Origin: Streptomyces sp. R33
Lineage (GTDB): Bacteria; Actinomycetota; Actinomycetes; Streptomycetales; Streptomycetaceae
Assembly (NCBI RefSeq): GCF_041200175.1
Contig: NZ_CP165727.1
Location: 7,558,001 to 7,622,000 of the forward strand
Length of the DNA: 64,000 nucleotides
Direction: 5' to 3'
Below, piece after piece: positions 17,306-24,669 of this stretch; position 1 is the first letter of the stretch, and every line of letters begins with the position of its first letter. The notes under the pieces were generated by a model. The model was not told the DNA's origin, did not search any database, and saw nothing but the letters and a program-made list of their open reading frames with translations. The translations under genes and the position numbers were made by a program.

Positions 17306-17468
17306 GCCGTGTCTTTCGGATCAGGGCGGGCTCGGGGCGTCTGGCACCGCGCCTCGCGGCGTTCTCGTCGGTCGCCGACACACCACGTCGGCTCCCTCCT
17401 CGGCCTTGCGATGCACGGCACCAGACGCCCCGAGCCGATCCACCCTGATCCGAAAGACACGGCCTAGG
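17301..17468. mobile_element. MITE-like inverted-repeat element between convergent genes
   Basis: A 168-bp block bounded by perfect 26-bp inverted repeats (left arm 17301-17326 starts CCTAGGCCGTGTCTTTCGG; right arm 17443-17468). A second inner pair of 16 bp (GGCTCGGGGCGTCTGG at 17329-17344 and its complement at 17421-17436) extends the symmetry. CTAG at both outer ends could be a target-site duplication. No open frame encodes a transposase. Both flanking genes use TAG stops that lie inside the arms, so the element may also provide their terminators. Confidence 0.7.
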
Positions 17469-18183
17469 CCGGAAGAGACGAGGCCGGTCGTTGGCGTCGG
17501 TCGTGCTCACGGGCGAGGGCGGGGGAGACGGCCCACCAGGCCAGCAGTGCGGCCCCCGCGCCGGCCGCTGCGCCGGCCACCGTGTCGGTGAGCCAGTGGG
17601 CGTGGAGCCAGGTGCGGCTCCACATCATGGCCAGGGTGAACACCACGCCGCCGGCCCACCAGGCCCGCCGCCGGGCCGCCGGGACCAGCAGGACGCAGGC
17701 CAGCACGACGAGCAGCGCCGCCCCCGCCGCATGCCCCGACGGGAAGGAGCCGTGGTCGACGCGGACCAGCGGGTGCGCCGGGCGCGGGCGGTCCACCAGG
17801 TGCTTGAGCGTCTGCACCACCAGCAGGTTGCCCACGAGATAGACCCCGAGCAGGAAGCCCGCCGAGGTCCGGCGTCTGCGGACGAGCAGGAAGACCAGCA
17901 TCCCGAGCGGGACGACGGCGCCCAGCGGGCCGCCGAACCAGTTGAGGACGGCCGCGAGGGCCGCGGGGAGCCCGTCGTGCGGGCCGCCCATCCAGCGCAG
18001 CCACCGCTCGTCCGCGCCCTGGAACGGCGGGTTCGCGACGTCCGCGCGGACGGTGAGGGCCAGTGCTGCGGCCAGTCCGAGCAGCAGCACGGCCAGGAGC
18101 AGGGTGCCGGGGCTGCGGGGCCGGTCCGCCGCCCCGGGCCGGGCCGCGGTGGGGCGGGCCGAAGTGAGTGTGTGCCGCGACAT
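17464..18183 (-). CDS. PAP2-superfamily lipid phosphatase
   Basis: A 239-residue membrane phosphatase with complete PAP2 motifs: C1 K127...DRPRP, C2 PSGH with His151, and C3 SRTWLHAHWLTD with Ser189-Arg190, His196 and Asp200. About six helices. Members dephosphorylate phosphatidic acid, undecaprenyl diphosphate or related lipids on the outer face of the membrane. It shares layout and several exact blocks (FGGPLG, DRPRP, SRTWLHA) with the degenerate PAP2 protein at 13141, so the two look like divergent paralogues. The upstream alpha/beta hydrolase gene on the same strand ends 77 bp before it. Confidence 0.93.
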   Translation of the reverse strand: MSRHTLTSARPTAARPGAADRPRSPGTLLLAVLLLGLAAALALTVRADVANPPFQGADERWLRWMGGPHDGLPAALAAVLNWFGGPLGAVVPLGMLVFLLVRRRRTSAGFLLGVYLVGNLLVVQTLKHLVDRPRPAHPLVRVDHGSFPSGHAAGAALLVVLACVLLVPAARRRAWWAGGVVFTLAMMWSRTWLHAHWLTDTVAGAAAGAGAALLAWWAVSPALAREHDRRQRPASSLPA

Positions 18184-18259
18184 GACTGCCTTTCGACGTA
18201 CGCGTGGGGGCGCGGCCCAGCCGCGCCCCCACGATGGGACAGGTGTGGTCGGACCGGGT

Positions 18260-19222
18260 TCAGGCCCCCGCGCCCAGGTGCCGGGCCAGGAACGCGACGC
18301 TCTCCGCCACGATCGCGGGGATGTCGGGGGAGCCGAGGAAGATGTGGTCGGCGCCCTCCACGGGCTGCAGCGCCACCTCGCCTCCCGCGCCCGTCAGGGC
18401 CTCGGCGAGGGCCTCGCTCTGGCTGTACGGGACGAGCCCGTCCGCGGTCCCGTGCACCAGCAGGAACGGCGGCGGGTTCGAGCCCGGGACCGCGTACGTG
18501 ACCGGGCTCGCGGCCCGGGCCGGCTCCGCCTGCTCGGCTACGGGAACGCCCAGCAGGGCCTCGTACGGGTTGGGGAACTCGGCCCCGGTCGGCATCGGCA
18601 GCGGGTGCGCGGCCAGGGCGGGCAGGTCGTGGACCCCGTACCAGTCGACGACGGCCAGGACGCCGGTGTCGCCGGTGCCGACGCCGTGGGCGCCCTCCAG
18701 CGCCGCCAGGGTCCCGGCGTCCGTGCTGCCGGGGCGGACGAGGCCGGCGAGCGCGGCCAGGTGGCCGCCCGCCGACTCGCCCCAGACCCCGATCCGGTCC
18801 GGGTCGATGCCGAGCGCCGGGGCGAACCGCCGCACGTAGCGGATCGCGGCCTTGACGTCGTGCAACTGTGCGGGGAACGGGGCCTCGAGGCTGTGCCGGT
18901 AGTCGATGGAGACGAGCGCGAGCCCGGCGCCGAGGACGGCACCGTGCAGCAGGGCGGCGGGCACGGTCGGCGGCGGGTATCGGCGGTCGCCGTCCAGCCA
19001 GCCGCCGCCGTGGATCCAGATCACCGCCGGGAAGGGGCCCTCGCCCGCGGGGATCTGTACGTCGAGGAGGCGGGGGCGGTAGCCGGGGGTGGTGGCGTAC
19101 GTGATCCCGTCGAAGCGGCGTATGCCGTCCGCGCCGGTCACGGGCGGTACGGGCTGCTGGAACGGCGGGGGCGGCCAGGTCATGTCGGCGATGTCGAAGT
19201 CGGCCGGGGGAGACTGCGTCAT
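18260..19222 (-). CDS. Alpha/beta hydrolase of the BD-FAE/hormone-sensitive lipase type
   Basis: A 320-residue cytoplasmic esterase-like protein. Oxyanion hole HGGGW at 71-75, nucleophile Ser150 in GESAGGH, and the late acidic and His residues in HGTADGLVP and GADHIFLG complete a catalytic triad. It is the only hydrolase on this strand here and shares a 249-bp divergent promoter region with the RsbW-like gene; two LacI-type palindromes lie in that gap, so it may be a target of the LacI protein encoded at 15607. Substrate unknown; acetylated sugars or short-chain esters are typical. Confidence 0.92.
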   Translation of the reverse strand: MTQSPPADFDIADMTWPPPPFQQPVPPVTGADGIRRFDGITYATTPGYRPRLLDVQIPAGEGPFPAVIWIHGGGWLDGDRRYPPPTVPAALLHGAVLGAGLALVSIDYRHSLEAPFPAQLHDVKAAIRYVRRFAPALGIDPDRIGVWGESAGGHLAALAGLVRPGSTDAGTLAALEGAHGVGTGDTGVLAVVDWYGVHDLPALAAHPLPMPTGAEFPNPYEALLGVPVAEQAEPARAASPVTYAVPGSNPPPFLLVHGTADGLVPYSQSEALAEALTGAGGEVALQPVEGADHIFLGSPDIPAIVAESVAFLARHLGAGA

Positions 19223-19340
19223 TTACGGCTCATCCCATTCGGTGTGCGGCCTCGGAGGCCGGCGGGTCCCGGTGCGGGCGGCCCAGGCTTCGTAACGTTT
19301 GTCCGAAATGCTTGCGCGGGGCACCGGGGAGACTTAGCGT

Positions 19341-19354
19341 GTTACACGTGTAAT
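19341..19354. promoter_or_regulatory. Candidate LacI-family operator, best match
   Basis: GTTACAC|GTGTAAT: 13 of 14 positions obey perfect dyad symmetry. It lies 119 bp upstream of the alpha/beta hydrolase start and 118 bp upstream of the RsbW-like start. It is the cleanest of the four copies in the window. Confidence 0.6.
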
Positions 19355-19417
19355 CACGGACTCTAGCGACGCGTTTCTGCTGACCACAAGCCCATCGGGC
19401 ACCCGAGTTCCCGGGTA

Positions 19418-19431
19418 GTTACACGAGACAC
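19418..19431. promoter_or_regulatory. Candidate secondary LacI-family half operator
   Basis: GTTACAC|GAGACAC: the left half matches the consensus exactly, the right half poorly. It sits 77 bp from the site at 19341, a spacing close to seven helical turns, which would allow looping by a tetrameric repressor. This is inference. Confidence 0.4.
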
Positions 19432-19471
19432 TCAGCGGAACGGCGTCGCATCCCCCCTCCGGGAGTACGTC

Positions 19472-20008
19472 ATGTTCACCACCGCCACCCTTCCCGCCGG
19501 GGCCGCCCCGGCCGCCGCCGTCCCCGCGCAGCCCGCCGGCGCCCCGGCCTCGACCTCGACCCGGCCCCCGGCCCCGGCTCCCGCCCCGGTCGGGGGCTTC
19601 GCCCAGTGGGCGGTCGAGCCCACCGCGGTCGCCGTCCCGCTGCTGCGGGCCCGCGTCCGGGTCGTGCTGGAGGGGTGGCGCATCGCCGCCGGGCCGGCGG
19701 ACGTCCTGCTGCTGGCCGTCAGTGAACTCGCCGGGAACGTCGTCCAGCACGCGGCCGCTGCCACCGGGCGGATGCGGGTCGGGGTGACCTTCGGCGGGCG
19801 ATGGCTGCGACTGGAGGTCGCCGACCGCGGGTCCCGGCTGCCCCGGCTGCCCCATCCCGCCATCGAGATCGACCCGGATGCCGAAAGTGGCCGCGGGCTG
19901 CTGATCGTCCGCCTGCTCGCGGCCGAGGCGGGCGGCGAACTCTCCGTCATGGCCGATGAGTTCGGCACCTTCGTGCGCGTGTGCCTGCCGGTCGCCCCGG
20001 CCGCCTGA
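19472..20008 (+). CDS. RsbW-like ATP-binding anti-sigma/serine kinase
   Basis: A 178-residue GHKL-type ATPase. After a 40-residue Ala/Pro-rich tail come the N box SELAGNVVQHA (Asn89), G1 box EVADRG (Asp118, Gly120) and G2 box ESGRGLLIVRLL. Streptomyces encodes many such short HATPase_c_2 proteins; they phosphorylate STAS anti-sigma antagonists or act as free-standing switches. No sigma factor or STAS partner is adjacent; a PP2C phosphatase of the cognate type is encoded at 63133 but is distant. ATG 19472 is the first plausible start, and the Ala/Pro region may be disordered. Confidence 0.88.
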   Translation: MFTTATLPAGAAPAAAVPAQPAGAPASTSTRPPAPAPAPVGGFAQWAVEPTAVAVPLLRARVRVVLEGWRIAAGPADVLLLAVSELAGNVVQHAAAATGRMRVGVTFGGRWLRLEVADRGSRLPRLPHPAIEIDPDAESGRGLLIVRLLAAEAGGELSVMADEFGTFVRVCLPVAPAA

Positions 20009-20051
20009 ACCGGTTCGCGGGCGGTCCGGAGGCCGCCCGGCGTTCATCGAA

Positions 20052-20092
20052 ATATCGAGGAATGTTGACGGACGCAAAATTATCGAGATAAC
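20052..20092 (+). promoter_or_regulatory. Promoter P2 of the shared ATATCGAG/TTGACGG type
   Basis: ATATCGAGGAATGTTGACGG at 20052-20071, -35 TTGACG at 20065-20070, 16-bp spacer and -10 GATAAC at 20087-20092. TATCGAG recurs at 20081. It precedes the fused CoA ligase gene by 45 bp and aligns without gaps to P1 (13891) and P3 (22287) from ATAT to TTGACGG. Confidence 0.8.
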
Positions 20093-20137
20093 TTGCTCCG
20101 CATCTCCCCCGCTGCTCCCTGATTGAGGTGCCGCCCC

Positions 20138-22303
20138 ATGGAGCTCTCCCCTTCCGCCCACGCCGACCCCTTCTGCAGGGACCGGCTGCCGGCCTTCCCC
20201 CTCTGGCCCGAACTCCACTTCGATCTGCCGGAGTTGGCCTACCCCGACCGCCTCAACTGCGCCGGACGCCTGCTCGACGATGCCGTCGAGCGCTGGGGCC
20301 CCGACCGCCCCTGCCTGCTGACCCCGACCGAGTGCTGGACCTACGGCGAGCTCCAGCAGCGCGCCAACCAGGTCGCCCAGGTGCTCACCGAGGACTTCGG
20401 CCTCGTACCCGGCAATCGCGTCCTGCTGCGCGCCCCCAACAACCCCTGGCTCGTGGCCGCCTGGTTCGGCGTCCTGAAGGCCGGCGGCGTCGCCGTCACG
20501 ACGATGCCGCTGCTGCGTGCCGCCGAGCTCGCCGAGCTCTGCGACATCAGCCGCCCCACCGTCGCCGTGTGCGACCACCGCTACGTCGACGAACTCGCCG
20601 CGGCCGCCGGCCAAGGCCCTGCCGACCTGCCGGTCCTCGCGTACGAGGGCGCGGGGGTCATGGACCTGACCGCGCGCTGCGCGGCCAAGAGCGGCGTGTT
20701 CGCCACCGTCCCCACCGCTGCGGACGACGTGGCGCTGATCGCCTTCACCTCCGGTACGACCGGACGCCCCAAGGCGACGCTGCACTTCCACCGCGACGTG
20801 CTCGCGAATGCCGACACCTTCTCCCGGCACGTCCTCAAGCCCCGCCCCGACGACGTCTTCACGGGCACGCCGCCGCTCGCCTTCACCTTCGGCCTCGGCG
20901 GGCTCGTGGTCTTCCCGCTGCACGTCGGGGCCGCGACCCTGCTCATCGAGCAGGCGGGGCCGGAGCAGCTGGCCGACCTCGTCGCCGAGCACGGCGTGAC
21001 CGTCCTGTTCACCGCGCCCACCGCCTACCGCGCGATCATGGCCGCCGGCGCAGTGGGCCGGCTGGCCGGGCTGCGCCGCTGCGTGTCCGCCGGAGAGGCG
21101 CTGCCCGCCGCCGTGTGGGAGGAGTTCCACGCCGCCACCGGGCTGCGCATCATCGACGGCATCGGTGCCACCGAGATGCTGCACGTCTTCATCTCCGCGG
21201 CCGACGGGGACATCCGGCCCGGTGCCACGGGCCGGCCCGTGCCCGGCTACCGCGCCGCCGTGGTGGACCGGTACGGCGACCCCGTCCCCGACGGGCAGCC
21301 CGGCCTGCTGGCGGTCACCGGACCCACCGGCTGCCGCTATCTCGCCGATCCGCGCCAGACGGCGTACGTCAGGAACGGCTGGAACATCACCGGGGACACC
21401 TACATCCGCGATGCCGACGGCTATTTCTGGTACGTGGCCCGCAGCGACGACATGATCGTCTCCTCCGGCTACAACATCGCGGGCCCGGAGGTCGAGAAGG
21501 CCCTCGCCGCCCATCCGTACGTCGAGGAGTGCGGGGTCGTCGGCGCCCCCGACGAGCGGCGGGGCATGCTGGTCAAGGCGTACGTCGTACTCGGGGCCGG
21601 TGTCCCGGCGGACGAGGCGACGGCCCGTGAGCTCCAGGCCCATGTCAAGGGGACCATCGCCCCGTACAAGTACCCGCGTGCCGTCGAGTTCGTCGAACGG
21701 CTTCCGCGTACCGGCAACGGAAAGCTCCAGCGCGGCGAACTGCGCGAATGGGCCCGAGCCGCCGCCGGGGCCCCGGCCCCGGATCCCACCCCGGCCCCGG
21801 ATCCCACCCCGGCCCCGGCCGAAGCCGACGGCGGATGCGCCGCCGGCTGCCCCGAAGCCCTCGTCCCGCACCTGCCGAGCGTGGTCATCGAGCGCCGCGT
21901 CGAGTGGCCCGACACCGACGCCGCCGGGCACTACCACCACTCCACCGTCGTGCGCTGGGTCGAGGCGGCCGAGGCCGTGCTGCTGCGCCGCCTGGGCCTG
22001 GCGCACCTGTTCGGCAGCACCCCGCGCGTCCACTTCGAGGCCGACTACCGGGCCCGGCTCTGGTTCGGCGAGGCCGTGCGCATCGAGCTGAACGTCGCCA
22101 AGGTCGGCGCCAGCTCCCTGCACTACGTGTTCACGGTCCACGGCGAGGGGGACGTGGAGGCTGCCGCCGGGCGGATGGTCATCGCCCACTCCGCCTCCCG
22201 CGCTACCGGGACCACACCGTGGCCCGCCGACGTACGCGAGGTGCTGACGAAGTCGGGCCCGCAGGCACCGGAACTCCTCACGAGAGATATTGAGCATTGT
22301 TGA
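20138..22303 (+). CDS. Fused aromatic acyl-CoA ligase and hotdog thioesterase
   Basis: A 721-residue two-domain enzyme. Residues 1-540 are an ANL-superfamily ligase of the benzoate/2-aminobenzoate-CoA ligase group (AMP-binding loop AFTSGTTGRPKAT from about 203; catalytic Lys529 in GNGKLQRGEL). A Pro/Ala linker (about 545-570, with APDPTP repeated) leads to a 4-hydroxybenzoyl-CoA thioesterase-like hotdog domain (VEWPDTDAAGHYHHS, Asp592, His598). In this cluster I infer that the ligase makes salicylyl-CoA and the thioesterase releases gentisate from gentisyl-CoA after 5-hydroxylation. Anthranilate as substrate is the main alternative. ATG 20138 follows TTGAGGTG; the promoter is P2. Confidence 0.88.
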   Translation: MELSPSAHADPFCRDRLPAFPLWPELHFDLPELAYPDRLNCAGRLLDDAVERWGPDRPCLLTPTECWTYGELQQRANQVAQVLTEDFGLVPGNRVLLRAPNNPWLVAAWFGVLKAGGVAVTTMPLLRAAELAELCDISRPTVAVCDHRYVDELAAAAGQGPADLPVLAYEGAGVMDLTARCAAKSGVFATVPTAADDVALIAFTSGTTGRPKATLHFHRDVLANADTFSRHVLKPRPDDVFTGTPPLAFTFGLGGLVVFPLHVGAATLLIEQAGPEQLADLVAEHGVTVLFTAPTAYRAIMAAGAVGRLAGLRRCVSAGEALPAAVWEEFHAATGLRIIDGIGATEMLHVFISAADGDIRPGATGRPVPGYRAAVVDRYGDPVPDGQPGLLAVTGPTGCRYLADPRQTAYVRNGWNITGDTYIRDADGYFWYVARSDDMIVSSGYNIAGPEVEKALAAHPYVEECGVVGAPDERRGMLVKAYVVLGAGVPADEATARELQAHVKGTIAPYKYPRAVEFVERLPRTGNGKLQRGELREWARAAAGAPAPDPTPAPDPTPAPAEADGGCAAGCPEALVPHLPSVVIERRVEWPDTDAAGHYHHSTVVRWVEAAEAVLLRRLGLAHLFGSTPRVHFEADYRARLWFGEAVRIELNVAKVGASSLHYVFTVHGEGDVEAAAGRMVIAHSASRATGTTPWPADVREVLTKSGPQAPELLTRDIEHC

Positions 22304-22327
22304 CGGTCGCTAAATCTGCACCATATG
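22287..22327 (+). promoter_or_regulatory. Promoter P3 of the shared type, inside the ligase stop codon
   Basis: ATATTGAGCATTGTTGACGG at 22287-22306, -35 TTGACG at 22300-22305, 16-bp spacer, -10 CATATG at 22322-22327. The TGA stop of the ligase gene (22301-22303) lies inside the -35 hexamer. It serves the operon starting at 22356. Confidence 0.8.
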
Positions 22328-22355
22328 TTGTTCCGGAACCACGAGGAGGTACGCC

Positions 22356-24659
22356 GTGCGCGTAGCAGTCATCGGAGGAGGGCCCGGCGGGCTGTACTTC
22401 GCAGCCCTGGCCAAGCAGCTCTCCCCCCACTGGGACGTCACCGTCTGGGAGCGCAACGCTCCCGACGACACGTTCGGCTTCGGGGTCGTCTTCTCCGACG
22501 AGACCCTCGACGGCATCGCGCAGGCCGACCCCGAGATCTATGCGGCCATGTCGGCCGAGTTCGCCCGCTGGAGCGACATCGACGTCACCTACCGGCGCCG
22601 GACCCTGACCTCCGGCGGCCACGGCTTCGCCGCCCTCGGCCGCCGGCAGCTGCTGCGGATCCTCCAGGAGCGCTGCGCCGCCCTCGCGGTGGACGTCCGC
22701 TACCGCACCCAGGCCCCGCCCGCCGCCGAGCTGGCCGCCACGTACGACCTCGTCGTCGCCTGCGACGGCGTACGGTCGGCCACCCGCGCCGCCTACGCGG
22801 ACACCTTCGGGCCCGACCTGGACGAACGCTCCGGCCGCTACATGTGGCTCGGCACGGACAAGGTCTTCGAGGCCTTCACCTTCCTCGTCGAGGAGCGGGA
22901 CTTCGGCACCCTCCAGGTGCACGCCTACCCCTACGACTCCACCCGCTCCACGTTCATCGTGGAGATGGACGAGGCCGCGTGGCGGCGCGCCGGCTTCGCG
23001 GAGTTCGCCGACCGCGACCACCCGCCCGGCACCAGCGACACGGACAGCATCCGCCGCTGCGAGGAGATACTCGCCGGCCACCTGGACGGGCACCGGCTCC
23101 TGCCCAACAACTCCAAGTGGCTCCGCTTCACCACGGTGCGCAACCGCACCTGGCGGCACGAGAACGTCGTCCTCCTCGGGGACGCCGCCCACACCGCCCA
23201 CTTCTCCATCGGCTCCGGCACCAAACTGGCCATGGAGGACGCCCTCGCCCTGGCCGCCTGCCTGCACGAGCACCCGGACGTCCCCGGCGCGCTCGCCGCG
23301 TACGAGGACGAGCGCCGCCCGGTCGTGGAATCGACCCAGCGCGCCGCCCAGGCCAGCCTCGAGTGGTTCGAGAACATCGGCCGCTACACGAGCCAGGAAC
23401 CGCCGCAGTTCGCCTTCAACCTGCTGACCCGCAGCCGCCGCGTCACGTACGACAACCTGCGCGTGCGCGATGCGGAGTTCACCACCGCCGTCAACTCCTC
23501 CGCTCCCGTGCCCCCGATGTTCCGCCCCTTCCCGCTCGGCGGACTGCTCCTGCGCAACCGGGTCGTCGTGCCGCCCACCGCCCTCGCCACGGCGCGCGAC
23601 GGCATCCCGGGGGACTTCGACCTCGTCCACCTGAGCACCCAGGCCCTCGGCGGATCCGGCCTGGTCCTCGCCGGGATGACCGCCGTCAGCGCCGAAGGCC
23701 GGGACGCAGCCGGCTGCCCCGGCCTCTACACCGACGAACAGGAGGCCGCCTGGCGGCGGATCACCGACTTCGTCCACGGCCAGAGCGACACCTGCCTCGG
23801 CATCCAGCTCACCCACGCCGGCCGCCGCGCCGGCACCGGGGACGGTCCGCCGGTCGCCGCGTCCTCCCTGGCCTGGGACGAGCGCAGCCCGGTCCCGCGC
23901 GAGGCCACCCGGGCCGATATGGACCTCCTCGTACGGGACTTCGTCCGGGCGGCCCGGCGCGCCGACCGGGCGGGCTTCGACGCACTGGAACTCCAGTACG
24001 GGCACGGCCAGTTGCTGTCCGGTTTCCTCTCGCCCCTGACCAACCTGCGAACCGACGCGTACGGCGGCGACCTCGCCGGGCGGCTGCGCTTCCCGCTGGA
24101 AGTGCTCGACGCCGTACGGGCGGTGTGGCCCGCCGGCAAGGCCCTGCTCGTCCGGATCTCCGCGGCCGACTGGGCCGAGGGCGGCCTGACCGAGGCCGAC
24201 GCCGTGGCCATCGCCCGCGCCCTCGCCGAGGCCGGCGCCGACGGGATCGACGTCTCCACCGGCGAGGTGGTCGCCCACGAGCGGCCCCGCTACGGCCGCA
24301 GCTACCAGACCCCGTACGCGGACCTGATCCGCAACGCCACCGGGGTCCCCACCATCGCCGTCGGCGCGATCTCCACGTACGACGACGTGAACTCGATCAT
24401 CCTGGCCGGCCGGGCCGACCTCTGCGGGGTGGGCCGCGCCCAGCTGCACGACCCGCTGTGGACCCTGCACGCCGCGGCCGCCCAGGGCTACCACGGGCCC
24501 GCCGCGCCCTGGGCGCCCTCCTGGAAGGCCGGCAGCGGCAGACCGCCCGCCGCCCGCACCGACCGGGTCCCGCCGCGCCTGGAGCTGCTGCGCCGGCCCG
24601 CCGCGCCGGTGCACCAGCGCTGGCTGCCGCGCCTGGCCGCCGCCGCGCCGGCCAACTGA
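22356..24659 (+). CDS. Bifunctional salicylyl-CoA 5-hydroxylase / OYE-like oxidoreductase
   Basis: A 767-residue two-domain flavoprotein. Residues 1-370 are a group A FAD monooxygenase (GGGPGG near the N-terminus; LLGDAAHTAHFSIGSGTKL near 272-290). Residues about 385-767 are an old-yellow-enzyme/NADH:flavin oxidoreductase domain (MFRPFPLGGLLLRNR; THAGRRA; GHGQLLSGFLSP). This exact fusion is known for 2-aminobenzoyl-CoA monooxygenase/reductase and for salicylyl-CoA 5-hydroxylase. The downstream gentisate dioxygenase favours salicylyl-CoA. GTG 22356 is decided by GAGGAGG six bases upstream. First gene of a five-gene operon. Confidence 0.9.
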   Translation: MRVAVIGGGPGGLYFAALAKQLSPHWDVTVWERNAPDDTFGFGVVFSDETLDGIAQADPEIYAAMSAEFARWSDIDVTYRRRTLTSGGHGFAALGRRQLLRILQERCAALAVDVRYRTQAPPAAELAATYDLVVACDGVRSATRAAYADTFGPDLDERSGRYMWLGTDKVFEAFTFLVEERDFGTLQVHAYPYDSTRSTFIVEMDEAAWRRAGFAEFADRDHPPGTSDTDSIRRCEEILAGHLDGHRLLPNNSKWLRFTTVRNRTWRHENVVLLGDAAHTAHFSIGSGTKLAMEDALALAACLHEHPDVPGALAAYEDERRPVVESTQRAAQASLEWFENIGRYTSQEPPQFAFNLLTRSRRVTYDNLRVRDAEFTTAVNSSAPVPPMFRPFPLGGLLLRNRVVVPPTALATARDGIPGDFDLVHLSTQALGGSGLVLAGMTAVSAEGRDAAGCPGLYTDEQEAAWRRITDFVHGQSDTCLGIQLTHAGRRAGTGDGPPVAASSLAWDERSPVPREATRADMDLLVRDFVRAARRADRAGFDALELQYGHGQLLSGFLSPLTNLRTDAYGGDLAGRLRFPLEVLDAVRAVWPAGKALLVRISAADWAEGGLTEADAVAIARALAEAGADGIDVSTGEVVAHERPRYGRSYQTPYADLIRNATGVPTIAVGAISTYDDVNSIILAGRADLCGVGRAQLHDPLWTLHAAAAQGYHGPAAPWAPSWKAGSGRPPAARTDRVPPRLELLRRPAAPVHQRWLPRLAAAAPAN

Positions 24660-24669
24660 GGAGAACCCT

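Noticed and set aside
17301..17468. Insertion sequence with transposase
   Set aside because: No coding frame longer than a few dozen residues inside; only a non-autonomous element is supportable.
19334..22297. 987-residue minus-strand open frame opposite the ligase gene
   Set aside because: Gly-rich shadow; the plus strand shows ANL ligase motifs and a promoter.
22356..24659. Assignment as 2-aminobenzoyl-CoA monooxygenase/reductase (anthranilate pathway)
   Set aside because: Same domain fusion, but the gentisate dioxygenase in the operon fits salicylyl-CoA better; retained as the main alternative.
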